A stretch of 64,000 nt of DNA from Photobacterium jeanii (lineage in GTDB: Bacteria > Pseudomonadota > Gammaproteobacteria > Enterobacterales > Vibrionaceae). Made by a program: the position numbers and the translations under genes. This document shows, in pieces, positions 1 to 9,618 of the stretch; position 1 is the stretch's first letter; every line of letters begins with the position of its first letter. The notes below the pieces were generated by a model. The model was not told the origin of the DNA, did not search any database, and saw nothing but the letters and a program-made list of their open reading frames with translations. The stretch spans positions 161,548 through 225,547 of the forward strand of contig NZ_LVHF01000025.1 in assembly GCF_001650345.1 (NCBI RefSeq). Direction: 5' to 3'.

Positions 1-613
1 AGTCTTTTGCGTTTGCCGTTAATAAAAACGGTGAGTGCCACATGTCTTTGCGGCGGGCAAAGGTCATCGCAAGCAAGAAGCCAATAAAGAGGGCGGCGAT
101 CACTAAACCACGTACGATATTGGTCATACCTTCGATTTCATTGGTGGCGTGTTCAACCAGTTTGCCGTGCTCAAGGGTGATGCGTAAAAAGCCAATCACT
201 TGATTGCTCGACAGCACAGGTTCGATGATTTGCTGGCGCCCATAACTCGCAACAGACAGCGGCGTCGATAGCCCAGTAACTTGCTCTACTGGCATGGCTT
301 CTTCGGTGCGCGCCACAGTGCGACCTTCAAGATCGTAAATAGTTGCGTCTAAGATCAGCGGATCGTTTGATAATCGTTGTACCAACACTTGCAGTTTGTC
401 TTGGTTTTTATCGATTAAATCATCCACTGCAGTTTCTGCGGCCTGTCTTACAAGCATGCGCGACAAAGTTTGGGTTTGCTCGCCCAGCATCTGATAGTTG
501 CGCTGATTGAGTTGCGAGCCGTATTCCAGCATCGCGATAATGCCACCCAAACAAGCAACCAAGACAAAGACTTGCCAGATACGCTTAAATCGTGTGGTTT
601 TAAATTTCATCAT
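1..613 (-). CDS. ytjB: YtjB/Smp-family membrane protein, 3' end outside window
   Basis: The reading frame is open from ATG-ATG at 613-608 to the window edge, so the C-terminus is missing. I translated about 204 residues. It has an N-terminal membrane helix (about residues 10-30, IWQVFVLVACLGGIIAML), an extracytoplasmic stretch with a YDLEGRTVARTE segment, and a second helix near residues 165-185 followed by a cytoplasmic part. This layout and the divergent position next to serB match the YtjB/Smp (AhpA) family of E. coli and vibrios. The molecular function is not well defined. Family call from pattern and synteny. Confidence 0.75.
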   Translation of the reverse strand, partial: MMKFKTTRFKRIWQVFVLVACLGGIIAMLEYGSQLNQRNYQMLGEQTQTLSRMLVRQAAETAVDDLIDKNQDKLQVLVQRLSNDPLILDATIYDLEGRTVARTEEAMPVEQVTGLSTPLSVASYGRQQIIEPVLSSNQVIGFLRITLEHGKLVEHATNEIEGMTNIVRGLVIAALFIGFLLAMTFARRKDMWHSPFLLTANAKD

Positions 614-899
614 GGTCGTACATCCCTTTCATCGCCACTTCGTTTAGCGGTCAAATTTGGCGAATAGCGCCATCATGGGGTAATTTGGTGTTGTAGGCAG
701 TATACCAGCGTTTTAGCAAAGCGGTAGAAATCCCAAACACCTTCACTGAATAACTTGTTAGGGAGTTTTTCTGCTCCAGAAATTTGGTTATGGTAGAGAG
801 GCTGAACACATAAATAAGTGCAGTGCTTATACCCTTGGCGAGCCCCGTTTTTGTTTGGTGTCGCTAAAGGTATAACTACTTCAACAAGGATGATGAGTC

Positions 900-1850
900 G
901 TGCTAAAAATCAGAAAACATATCTCGTTGCAGCAACGCTTTCCCGAGATGATCGGAACCCCTAATTTATTAAAGCAAAAAGCGACGACCTTGCTGTATGG
1001 GCGTGTTATTTCGCCAATGATGATCGAGACCATAGGCGATCAAGCGGGCGAGTATTTATCTGTGGTGGCGGGTTGGAAAGTTGGTGATTACGATGCGGTA
1101 TTGATTGAAAATCCGCTTCATTTGCGGCTTGAACAAGCCATTATCGACCATGAGATCGATTTTGTTGCCACCTCTGATTTGCCCGATCTCCGTGAGCCTG
1201 GGCTGGTGGTGATGGACATGGACTCGACCGCGATTGAAATCGAGTGTATCGATGAAATTGCCAAATTAGCGGGTGTTGGTGAGCAAGTTGCCGCCGTTAC
1301 CGAGCGAGCGATGCAAGGGGAGTTAGATTTTGAGCAAAGTTTGCGTCAGCGAGTGGCAACCCTGCAAGGGGCTGATGAAGCGATTCTGGCGCAAGTACGA
1401 GAGCAACTCCCATTGATGCCCGAGCTGCGAGAGTTAGTGAAAGCTCTACAAGAGTGTGGCTGGCGAGTGGCGATTGCCTCGGGTGGTTTTACTTACTTTG
1501 CCGACTACCTCAAGCAAGAGTTAGGGTTGGTCCATGCTTACGCCAATAACCTCGCGATTGAAAACGGCAAGCTAACCGGTGAAGTGGCTGGTGATGTGGT
1601 GGATGCACAAGCCAAAGCCAATGTGCTGTTAGAGCTTGCTGAGCACTTCGATATTGCCCCTCATAATACGGTGGCGGTTGGCGATGGAGCGAATGATTTG
1701 GTGATGATGACAGCTGCTGGATTGGGCATTGCGTATCACGCCAAGCCTAAAGTGGAAGCGCAAGCCAGTGCCGCAGTTCGTTTTGCCGATCTGGGGGGCG
1801 TGATGTGTATTTTATCAGCCTCGTTATTACCGCAAGGGATCAGTTGGTAA
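900..1850 (+). CDS. serB: Phosphoserine phosphatase
   Basis: Last step of serine biosynthesis: hydrolysis of O-phosphoserine to L-serine in the cytoplasm. HAD-family motifs are clear: DMDSTAIEIECIDE (nucleophile and acid/base Asp in DxDST) near residue 105, IASGG, and VGDGANDLVMM with the metal-binding Asp near residue 260. At 316 residues it has the extended N-terminal region typical of gamma-proteobacterial SerB. The start is a GTG at 900, placed 7 nt after AAGGAT (887-892). Two ATGs at 890 and 893 are in another frame that stops after 24 codons. A strong terminator follows at 1905. Confidence 0.95.
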   Translation: MLKIRKHISLQQRFPEMIGTPNLLKQKATTLLYGRVISPMMIETIGDQAGEYLSVVAGWKVGDYDAVLIENPLHLRLEQAIIDHEIDFVATSDLPDLREPGLVVMDMDSTAIEIECIDEIAKLAGVGEQVAAVTERAMQGELDFEQSLRQRVATLQGADEAILAQVREQLPLMPELRELVKALQECGWRVAIASGGFTYFADYLKQELGLVHAYANNLAIENGKLTGEVAGDVVDAQAKANVLLELAEHFDIAPHNTVAVGDGANDLVMMTAAGLGIAYHAKPKVEAQASAAVRFADLGGVMCILSASLLPQGISW

Positions 1851-1904
1851 CGGATAACGCCTCTTACCTATTCCATTCCTTTTAAAATACAGTGCCTTAC
1901 TAAT

Positions 1905-1942
1905 GACAACGCCAGCAAATAGCTGGCGTTGTCGTTTTTTTT
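1905..1942 (+). terminator. Rho-independent terminator of serB
   Basis: A 12-bp perfect stem (1905-1916 with 1922-1933) with a 5-nt loop is followed by a run of T (1935-1942). It lies between the convergent serB and plzC-like genes. Confidence 0.9.
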
Positions 1943-1963
1943 GAAGCTGTGTATCTTCTCGTT

Positions 1964-4321
1964 TTAAGCTTGCTCTAAACGTAGTAACACTTCATCGGTA
2001 ATATCAAACATCTCACCGCAGCCAATTAGCGAAGTAAATTCCAGTTCCAGAGCGCGCGCACGGTGGAGGGTTAAGCGCGCCAGTTCACCCAACTCTTTGC
2101 CCGTTAAGGCCGTTAGTGGATTTAACACTGGCACCGCCGTTACTCGAATCGCGAAGAACTCGCCTTTGGAGCGGGCTTGCTGAATAAAACGGATGCGGTG
2201 CTCGGTATTAACGAACTCTTGGCATAGCTTGCTGGCAATGCGCTCTATTTTGTTGTTTTCACGTTTGACCCATAAGTAGACCTCGTGAACATAAGGTTCA
2301 CGGATTTCAACTGGGCGCATGGTTTCTGCCAGCATCTTGTTAACCCGATTTTGGAAAATCGGCATTACTGAAAAATCATGGGTATCAGTCAGCTGATCAA
2401 ACACTTTTGGCAGCCTCGCCAACGGGAAGTTACAGCCCACGGCTTTGACTCGCGCTTTGTGATCCACTTTTTCCGCAAAGTAAGCGGTACTGTTTAAGCG
2501 GGTGAGCAGCATTTGGTGCATGGCGTGGAGTAATTCACCTTCAGGTTGGCGCTCTTCACTCACTCGCAAACGTGCTTCGTTGTTCTTGATCAGGCGACGA
2601 AGGAAACTCTCACATTTTGCGACTTCAGCACCGCTGCCCGTGGTGAGCTGCAAATTGGTATGGTTCGGACTAATTCGCACCAGCTTGTAAGGCATCTTGT
2701 GTAGCGGAACATTGCGATCGATTTTTTGTAGCTCTTTAAAGCAAATGGTGACCAGATCATCGCGTTTTAGATTAACCGGCTCGCTGAGTTGTAAGTTTAA
2801 GCCTCGGGTTGAGAAATCAATCGACATCCCGCTGATTTTACCCAGCTCTGGGTGGTGTAATTCCAGCGGCGTTTTGAATAAATACCTGTCTTCGCAGCGC
2901 TGGGGTTTCGGATCAAAATAGATCCCTTGCGCTTTGGCGATCGGGTTACGCTGATGACGAAACACTTGCAAGGTATTGGCACCCAGCTGCGGCTTGGCTG
3001 ATAAACGGTAATCGCCTTGCGCGGATTTATGGGTGAGATCTTGCAAGATACCGATATGGGTTAGGTTCTTGAGCTGCTCTTGCATCTCAGGGGCCATCGC
3101 CGAGAGGTAGGCAAGATCGGCTTCACCTAATGGGTAGACGGTTAAGCGACTGACACGCCAGCTATCGCGTGGTGAGCCGATGTGCCAAAACAAGCGGCGT
3201 TGCTCTTTAGTCATCTCAGGCAGTGCTGCCGAGTAAAAGTGAGTTTTATTCTCGTGGTGATGAGTAAAGCTGTAAAGTAGGGTGCTGCATTGTTTAAGCC
3301 CCGCTTTACCTAAGGTCGCCATCCGCTCTTTTGATAGCAAGTGGTTGATCACGGGCTGATTACGTTCGTCGTGCCAGTAGTCCCATATATGACGGTTGTG
3401 ATCGGTCAGCAAGCTATATTTGAGCTCGTTGCCAGCAAAGAACAGCGGCATGCTGGCGGTGTGTTTGAGGTAACAGTGCTCGTAGCCAATGGTGCGGGTT
3501 TGGATCACCTTGTCTTCGTGATCGTTACGCTTACGCGTTGGATTGGCTGCTTGGTAACGCTCAACGGCAGATTTAATGGCTTCGCTGTTACTGATAGCCA
3601 ATAGGCGTAACCACTTATAGCTGTCGTTATCAGGGTTATCATCGATCCCTAGAACGCGATATACCACCCCTTGCTCGATTTTTAGATCGATATAGTTTTC
3701 AGCGATTTCAGGAAACTCAACCGTGATGGTTTGCCCCAAGTGGTAATTAAAGGCCGATGGCACTTTGATTTTGGCACCCGAGCAAGAAATATCGGATGTC
3801 ACCCCGTGAACGATTTGCCCTAACGGTAAATTCAGGTTCACAGGTGTTGAGATTTGAATCCGCTTTTCACCCCGCGTAAGGTAGTGACCAAAGCGGATCA
3901 CGTTAACATCGAAATGCTCGTCACGGTTGGTGATGGTTTTGTTTTCTGTGGGTGGGCTCAGTTTGCCTTGCTTGTGCAGCACTCGGAAGTTATTGCGGGT
4001 ATTGATCAGGGCTTCATATACCCCAACCCGGTACTGATCGCCGTATTGCTTTATGCGTTTGTGGTATGTGTTAATTGCCACATCATCAAGCCAGTGTTTG
4101 AGTCCATTAAGATGGTACTCTCGACACTCGCCTTTCACACGGCCACGCAGATCGACCGCTTTATGGCAACGCGCCATTAAACGGTTTAATTCCAATTTAA
4201 TCTGTAAGCGTGTCGGCCCTGTTAAGTCATGTGTCATCATTTTGAAGACATCTTCAAAATCGTCACTGTCATAAACAGGGATTAATTGCTCGATAAGTCC
4301 TTTATAATTGTCCAGCTGCAT
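1964..4321 (-). CDS. plzC: PilZ-domain protein with two PilZ modules (PlzC-like)
   Basis: A 785-residue cytoplasmic protein without signal peptide or membrane helices. Two PilZ c-di-GMP-binding modules can be read. The first is near residues 145-245 (RGEKR, then DISCSGAKI). The second is near 480-580 (RCEDR, then DFSTRGLNL). Both keep the RxxxR and D/NxSxxG signatures needed to bind c-di-GMP. The gene lies between serB and radA, as VC2344 (plzC) does in V. cholerae, which supports orthology. Likely role: c-di-GMP effector influencing motility or surface behaviour; the output partner is unknown. Confidence 0.85.
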   Translation of the reverse strand: MQLDNYKGLIEQLIPVYDSDDFEDVFKMMTHDLTGPTRLQIKLELNRLMARCHKAVDLRGRVKGECREYHLNGLKHWLDDVAINTYHKRIKQYGDQYRVGVYEALINTRNNFRVLHKQGKLSPPTENKTITNRDEHFDVNVIRFGHYLTRGEKRIQISTPVNLNLPLGQIVHGVTSDISCSGAKIKVPSAFNYHLGQTITVEFPEIAENYIDLKIEQGVVYRVLGIDDNPDNDSYKWLRLLAISNSEAIKSAVERYQAANPTRKRNDHEDKVIQTRTIGYEHCYLKHTASMPLFFAGNELKYSLLTDHNRHIWDYWHDERNQPVINHLLSKERMATLGKAGLKQCSTLLYSFTHHHENKTHFYSAALPEMTKEQRRLFWHIGSPRDSWRVSRLTVYPLGEADLAYLSAMAPEMQEQLKNLTHIGILQDLTHKSAQGDYRLSAKPQLGANTLQVFRHQRNPIAKAQGIYFDPKPQRCEDRYLFKTPLELHHPELGKISGMSIDFSTRGLNLQLSEPVNLKRDDLVTICFKELQKIDRNVPLHKMPYKLVRISPNHTNLQLTTGSGAEVAKCESFLRRLIKNNEARLRVSEERQPEGELLHAMHQMLLTRLNSTAYFAEKVDHKARVKAVGCNFPLARLPKVFDQLTDTHDFSVMPIFQNRVNKMLAETMRPVEIREPYVHEVYLWVKRENNKIERIASKLCQEFVNTEHRIRFIQQARSKGEFFAIRVTAVPVLNPLTALTGKELGELARLTLHRARALELEFTSLIGCGEMFDITDEVLLRLEQA

Positions 4322-4468
4322 GGCTTTATCTAATCGATTACGTCAGTGTTTATTATCTTTATTTTGGCGTAAAAGTTTAGCTATAAAAGGCAAGAAACTG
4401 TTAAAAATGCTAATTCTTTATGCTTTCTGAGAATCACGCATAATTTTGAAATAAAATCAGGGTAAAAA

Positions 4469-5848
4469 ATGGCCAAAACAAAGCGCGCTTATGTATGTAG
4501 TGACTGTGGCGCAGATTTTCCGCGCTGGCAGGGACAGTGCAGTGCATGTGCTGCATGGAACACAATTACAGAGTTCACCATTCCGAAAACCAAAGCGGCG
4601 GTAGGTGCATCAAGTGCAGTGAATAGTTATGCAGGTGCTTCTACCAAAGTTCAAAAGCTATCGGAAGTCGAAGCGAAAGATGTTCCACGTTATAGCTCTG
4701 GCATTGGTGAGCTGGATCGCGTTTTAGGTGGCGGTATCGTTCCTGGCTCTGTGTTACTGCTCTGCGGTGACCCTGGTGCGGGTAAATCAACCTTGCTGCT
4801 GCAAAGTATTGGTGCTGTGGCGGGGCATAAAGCGGCCTTGTATGTTTCTGGTGAGGAATCGATCCACCAGATCTCGCAACGTGCTCTGCGTTTGAAAACC
4901 CCTAACCTTGATAAAATCAATGTGGTGGCAGAGACCTCGGTTGAGCAAATTCTGAATTTGGTTTCGCAGCAAAAAGCGGAATTTGTGATCATCGACTCCA
5001 TCCAAACCATGACAGTGGCGCACAACGACTCAGCGGCAGGTAGCCCTAGCCAAGTGAAAGAGTCGGCAGCGGCGCTGACGCGTTACGCTAAAACCGAAGG
5101 TGTCACTTTCTTAATTATCGGTCACATTAACAAAGATTCGAACGTAGCGGGCCCGATGCAGTTGATCCACATTGTCGATGGTTTGTTTGCGCTGTCATCA
5201 ACTTCGGATGAAAAATTCCGCGTTTTGCGTACTTCGAAAAACCGTTTTGGCGCTGATTCAGAGTCTTGTTTCTTTGCTATGACCGAGCAGGGGATGAAAC
5301 AGGTTAAGAACCCTTCGGCAATTTTCTTGAGCCGCTCGGATAAGAACCATGCAGGCTCAACTTGTACCACATTGTGGGAAGGCACACGTCCGTTGCTGGT
5401 GGAAATCCAAGCCTTGTGTAATACCTCGGTGACGGAAAACCCACGCCGTTTATCGGTCGGTTATGATCACAACCGCCTTGCGATGTCGATTGCGGTATTG
5501 GCGCGACACGGTGGGGTGATGCTGACTGATATGGATATTTTCGTAAACTGTGTGGGTGGCATTAAAATCGAAGAAACCTCGGCTGACTTAGCCGTGTTGT
5601 TGGCGATTTTCTCAAGCTTTAAGAACGCGCCGATTCCGCAAGATGTACTGGTGTTTGGTGAGATTGGTTTGAACGCCGATATTCGCCCTGCCGCCAACGG
5701 GGTTGAGCGTATTCGCGAAGCCGCGAAGCAAGGTTTTACCCGTGCGATTGTGCCAAAAGCCAATGCCAGCCGTCAGGTGAGTGGGATCGAAATTATCCCA
5801 GTTGAAGATCTGCAAGAAGCGTTAGCGGCGTTTGATCGGGTTTGCTAA
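4469..5848 (+). CDS. radA: DNA repair protein RadA
   Basis: RecA-related ATPase that processes recombination intermediates and drives branch migration. The 459-residue product has an N-terminal four-Cys zinc finger (CSDCGADFPRWQGQCSAC, residues 9-26), a Walker A (GDPGAGKST, near residue 95), the RadA-specific KNRFG motif (near 253) and a C-terminal Lon-protease-like domain with the SVGYDHNR region. Length and domain order are normal. Read divergently from the PilZ gene and ended by a bidirectional terminator at 5912. Confidence 0.97.
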   Translation: MAKTKRAYVCSDCGADFPRWQGQCSACAAWNTITEFTIPKTKAAVGASSAVNSYAGASTKVQKLSEVEAKDVPRYSSGIGELDRVLGGGIVPGSVLLLCGDPGAGKSTLLLQSIGAVAGHKAALYVSGEESIHQISQRALRLKTPNLDKINVVAETSVEQILNLVSQQKAEFVIIDSIQTMTVAHNDSAAGSPSQVKESAAALTRYAKTEGVTFLIIGHINKDSNVAGPMQLIHIVDGLFALSSTSDEKFRVLRTSKNRFGADSESCFFAMTEQGMKQVKNPSAIFLSRSDKNHAGSTCTTLWEGTRPLLVEIQALCNTSVTENPRRLSVGYDHNRLAMSIAVLARHGGVMLTDMDIFVNCVGGIKIEETSADLAVLLAIFSSFKNAPIPQDVLVFGEIGLNADIRPAANGVERIREAAKQGFTRAIVPKANASRQVSGIEIIPVEDLQEALAAFDRVC

Positions 5849-5911
5849 CCGCGAGTGTTAATGAGGCGAAATGAGACGAAAATCGCGTTAGCCACTAAGT
5901 AGCGGAAAAGA

Positions 5912-5945
5912 AAAAAGCGAGCACTGAAAATGCTCGCTTTTTTGA
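5912..5945. terminator. Bidirectional terminator between radA and the M23 gene
   Basis: The inverted repeat AAAAAGCGAGCA / TGCTCGCTTTTTT, with a 7-nt loop, is A-rich on the left and T-rich on the right. It can terminate the convergent radA and M23 peptidase transcripts. Confidence 0.85.
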
Positions 5946-5992
5946 TCTTGTCTGTCTGCCTATGGTTGTTGTGACAGATGCTAAGTGGCTGC

Positions 5993-7012
5993 TTATAACT
6001 GACGACTTGGCGTGGCAGTGTTCGTGGTTACCGAAGTTTTAGCGGTTGTCGTAAAGCCTTGCTCTGAACCATTCGAATCATGGTAAGCCGGTGCTTGAGT
6101 GAGCTGTACCTGCATGCCAACCATGTTATTGACCATGTTCAAAAGTGCAGCCCACTGTACTGATTTTTCTTTTTCAAACAGGCTATCGAAGTTGTCTGGC
6201 GTCCACATCACAAAGGGTTTCGGGTTCAGTGCGCGACCAAGAAAACGGATTTCGTAGTGTAGGTGTGGGCCAGTCGATAGCCCTGAATTACCCGTCCAAC
6301 CAATTAAGTCACCTTTGCGCACAAACTGCCCGCGCTTAACGTTAAAGCGTTTCATGTGCGAGTAGGTCGACATAAAGCCCAGCGCGTGATTGATCTTCAC
6401 AAAGTTACCTGAGCCCTTATTGCTTGGGCGCACGTTCTCAATTACTCCGTCTGCGGGCGCATAAATCGGAGTGCCAATATTGGCGGCAAAATCGAGTCCG
6501 TTATGGCGCTTACGCTTGCCCGTAACAGGATGAATACGCGTGCCAAAACCAGACGACATGCGAATGTTTGGCGTCGGGCTCCCATTTGGGATCATCCGAA
6601 ACAAGGTCGCCCGCACCGCTGAGCCGACTGCTGCACTGTCGATGCGTTGCTCAAGCGGGGTATTGACGTTTTCAGTTTGTAACCCCAGCGCGGCTTCAAC
6701 ATCATCGATACGCTGTTCAAGCAGCATCAATTCGTTTTTCTTATCTTCTAACTCTTGGCTCAAGGCTAAGTTAGTGGCGTTCTCTTCGGTTAACGAATCG
6801 CTAAGCTGCTCGGCTTGTACGTTAAGCTGGCTAAGTTGAACGCTAGAGGCTTGGTTTTGTGTATAAAGTTGGTAGATGTTGTAGCTGCCATAGCCCAGCA
6901 TCGAAGATAAAAAGAGGACAAAAAAAGCAACGTAGCGTTTCTTAAAACGATTGATCAAGTAATGAGATGTCCCACGGCGGTGGGACACCGAAATGCAAAT
7001 TGTGTCTGACAT
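5993..7012 (-). CDS. M23-family peptidoglycan endopeptidase
   Basis: Membrane-anchored periplasmic zinc metallopeptidase expected to cut peptide cross-links in murein. Residues 27-47 form one membrane helix, about 55-115 a coiled coil, and about 150-260 the M23/LytM domain. Zinc ligands are visible: H170 and D174 in HNGLDFA, and H250/H252 in GPHLHYE. A Ser/Thr-rich tail follows. The upstream PilZ gene ends 11 nt before this start, so the two genes are probably co-transcribed, linking c-di-GMP sensing and wall remodelling by context only. The in vivo cleavage partner is unknown. Confidence 0.85.
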   Translation of the reverse strand: MSDTICISVSHRRGTSHYLINRFKKRYVAFFVLFLSSMLGYGSYNIYQLYTQNQASSVQLSQLNVQAEQLSDSLTEENATNLALSQELEDKKNELMLLEQRIDDVEAALGLQTENVNTPLEQRIDSAAVGSAVRATLFRMIPNGSPTPNIRMSSGFGTRIHPVTGKRKRHNGLDFAANIGTPIYAPADGVIENVRPSNKGSGNFVKINHALGFMSTYSHMKRFNVKRGQFVRKGDLIGWTGNSGLSTGPHLHYEIRFLGRALNPKPFVMWTPDNFDSLFEKEKSVQWAALLNMVNNMVGMQVQLTQAPAYHDSNGSEQGFTTTAKTSVTTNTATPSRQL

Positions 7013-7023
7013 GATGAATACGG

Positions 7024-7398
7024 CTAAATGTGGTGTAAGTCTGTTAAGTGTTCAAGTTCTCGGTGTAACAGTTCATCAGTGCCGACGTTGAGTTCGACGA
7101 GGCGTTTCAAATGACTGGCGCTATCAAGATCGATGTGATGAATTTGCATGCGAAGGTAGTCTTCACAATTTTCCACCAATCGCGTTTCCATTGTTAATTC
7201 AATGTCGCATTCATGCAGGCAGAAACGGATGGTGTAATTATCATCTTCACTTGGGTGCCACTCATCGGGACGAGTGAGTAAGATCCCCTGAAGCGATAAG
7301 TCACGAACATCGGTTTGCCATTGACCATCCGATTGACTCAAGGTGGCTGGTGCCTGATACATGATGCGCTTAAAGTGGCGACGTTCAACCATAGGCAT
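7024..7398 (-). CDS. Single-domain PilZ protein
   Basis: A 124-residue protein made almost entirely of one PilZ domain: ERRHFKR near the N-terminus supplies the arginine motif and RDLSLQGILL the D/NxSxxG motif, so c-di-GMP binding is likely. There is no effector domain. It is the first gene of a probable two-gene operon with the M23 peptidase gene 11 nt downstream. It could be an adaptor that transmits c-di-GMP to a partner protein; that is inference. Confidence 0.85.
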   Translation of the reverse strand: MPMVERRHFKRIMYQAPATLSQSDGQWQTDVRDLSLQGILLTRPDEWHPSEDDNYTIRFCLHECDIELTMETRLVENCEDYLRMQIHHIDLDSASHLKRLVELNVGTDELLHRELEHLTDLHHI

Positions 7399-7826
7399 TT
7401 ATTCTTATTTGTGATGACCTTGGGGGATGGAGCTGCATCATGGTACGACGAATTAAGTCGCACGATACATCCAAGGTGGTTTATACACTTTTCTTTGTAT
7501 TACAGTGTACGGTTAAATCGTTTTTTACGCTAGTTAGATGATCACAAATTAATCGCTTTTGTTAGTGAAATATGTGCAGGTCGCAATAAACAAACTCAAT
7601 GGTACGCTTAATGCGTATGGTGTGTGTTAACAATAAGACGTCTCAAGTCTATTGAGTGCTGTATTGGGTTATTTATTGAAAGGACGGTATTGAAATGGCT
7701 ATTAGGTTAGTTAGGTGACCTGCTGAGTGCAGGTGAGTAGCAGTGGCGGAGTGCGAGGAGGTCATGCGCGTATAAAAAAGGGCTGCCGAAGCAACCCTTA
7801 TCACGTTTTGTGCACTCAGTACGCGA
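7399..7826. other. Non-coding interval between ettA and the PilZ gene
   Basis: This 428-bp stretch holds no credible gene. It contains the ettA terminator at 7773-7800 and must contain the promoter for the PilZ-M23 operon. I could not settle on one promoter. Confidence 0.6.
7773..7800 (-). terminator. Terminator of ettA
   Basis: On the minus strand AAGGGTTGC-TTCG-GCAGCCCTT followed by TTTT forms a tetraloop hairpin with G-U pairs, 27 nt after the ettA stop. Confidence 0.85.
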
Positions 7827-9494
7827 TTATTTTGCGATACGTTTGTACTTGATGCGGTGTGGTTCAGCCGCTTGTGCGCCTAGTGTTTTCTTCAGCCACT
7901 CAGTGTACTCGGTGTAGTTACCTTCGTAGAAGTTAACTTGGCCTTCGTCACGGTAGTCAAGAATGTGCGTCGCGATACGGTCTAGGAACCAACGGTCGTG
8001 CGAGATAACCATGGCACAGCCAGGGAACTCAAGCAGTGCTTCTTCAAGCGCACGTAGTGTTTCAACGTCAAGGTCGTTGGTTGGCTCATCGAGTAGCAGT
8101 ACGTTGCCGCCCGCTTTAAGCAGTTTCGCCAAGTGAACACGGTTACGCTCACCACCAGACAGATCGCCGATGCGTTTCTGCTGATCGCTGCCTTTGAAGT
8201 TAAAGCGAGAACAGTAAGCACGCGCTTGGATTTCAAAGTTGTTGATCTTGATGATGTCAGCACCTTCAGAGATCTCTTGGTAAACCGTGTTGTTGTCGTT
8301 CATGCTGTCGCGGAACTGATCAACAGACGCAAGGCTTACAGTATCACCTAGCTCGATAGTACCGGCATCTGGCTGCTCTGTGCCGCTAAGCATCTTGAAC
8401 AGGGTCGATTTACCTGCACCGTTGGCACCGATGATACCCACGATCGCACCCTTAGGCATGCTGAATGATAGATCATCGATAAGTACGCGATCACCGAACG
8501 ATTTCGTTAGGTTGTTCACTTCGATAACTTTATCACCTAGACGCTCACCTGGCGGGATGAACAGTTCGTTGGTTTCGTTACGACGCTGGTGATCAGTGTT
8601 GTTAAGCTCTTCAAAGCGCGCCATACGTGCTTTTGATTTCGCCTGACGACCTTTAGGGTTTTGACGAACCCACTCCAGCTCTTTCTCGATGGTTTTCTGA
8701 CGCGCTTTCTCTTGAGAAGCTTCTTGCTTCAGACGCTCATCTTTTTGCTCTAGCCATGAGGTGTAGTTACCTTCCCATGGAATACCTTCACCACGGTCAA
8801 GTTCTAGGATCCAGCCAGCAGCGTTATCTAGGAAGTAACGGTCGTGCGTGATAGCCACAACAGTACCGCTGTAATCTACTAGGAAGTGCTCAAGCCAAGC
8901 CACAGATTCAGCATCCAAGTGGTTAGTTGGCTCATCAAGCAGAAGCATGTCTGGTTTGTCTAGCAGTAGACGACAGATAGCCACACGGCGACGCTCACCA
9001 CCTGATAGGTGTTTGATTTTCGCATCCCACTCAGGAAGACGAAGTGCATCAGCAGCACGCTCAAGTTGCATTTCAAGGTTGTGGCCGTCTTTCGTTTCGA
9101 TCAGCGCTTCTAGTTCACCTTGCTCTTTCGCTAGCTTGTCGAAGTCTGCGCCTTCTTCAGCGTAAGCGGCGTAAACAGCATCAAGACGCGTTAGCGCATC
9201 TTTAACGTCAGCAACAGATTCTTCTACTACTTCACGTACTGTTTTTTCTTCATCCAGCACAGGTTCCTGTGGAAGGTAACCAATTTTCAGTCCCGCTTGT
9301 GGACGCGCTTCACCTTCGATATCAGTATCGATACCCGCCATGATGCGTAATAGGGTAGATTTACCTGCACCGTTCAGACCAAGAACACCGATCTTGGCGC
9401 CCGGGAAGAAGCTTAGGGAAATATCTTTTAAGATTTGACGCTTAGGTGGAACAATTTTGCCCACGCGCGACATGGTATAGACGTATTCAGCCAT
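7827..9494 (-). CDS. ettA: Energy-dependent translational throttle protein EttA
   Basis: ABC-F ATPase that binds the ribosomal E site and gates the first elongation step according to the ATP/ADP ratio. The 555-residue product has two ABC cassettes with no membrane domain: Walker A GLNGAGKST and LSGGERRRVA in the first, GANGAGKST and LSGGERNRVH in the second. The charged linker between them (about residues 240-320) is the P-site tRNA interaction motif region. Full-length; divergent from slt. Confidence 0.95.
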   Translation of the reverse strand: MAEYVYTMSRVGKIVPPKRQILKDISLSFFPGAKIGVLGLNGAGKSTLLRIMAGIDTDIEGEARPQAGLKIGYLPQEPVLDEEKTVREVVEESVADVKDALTRLDAVYAAYAEEGADFDKLAKEQGELEALIETKDGHNLEMQLERAADALRLPEWDAKIKHLSGGERRRVAICRLLLDKPDMLLLDEPTNHLDAESVAWLEHFLVDYSGTVVAITHDRYFLDNAAGWILELDRGEGIPWEGNYTSWLEQKDERLKQEASQEKARQKTIEKELEWVRQNPKGRQAKSKARMARFEELNNTDHQRRNETNELFIPPGERLGDKVIEVNNLTKSFGDRVLIDDLSFSMPKGAIVGIIGANGAGKSTLFKMLSGTEQPDAGTIELGDTVSLASVDQFRDSMNDNNTVYQEISEGADIIKINNFEIQARAYCSRFNFKGSDQQKRIGDLSGGERNRVHLAKLLKAGGNVLLLDEPTNDLDVETLRALEEALLEFPGCAMVISHDRWFLDRIATHILDYRDEGQVNFYEGNYTEYTEWLKKTLGAQAAEPHRIKYKRIAK

Positions 9495-9618
9495 ATCCGT
9501 TGCAATCTCTAATCGTAAAGGAAAAGGGGTATTTTACTCGACCTTGACCTAAGTTTAACAGTAATGTTCATAATTAGTGTTTAGTATGACTGATAGCAAA
9601 TCGAAATGGAGTTTTCTT

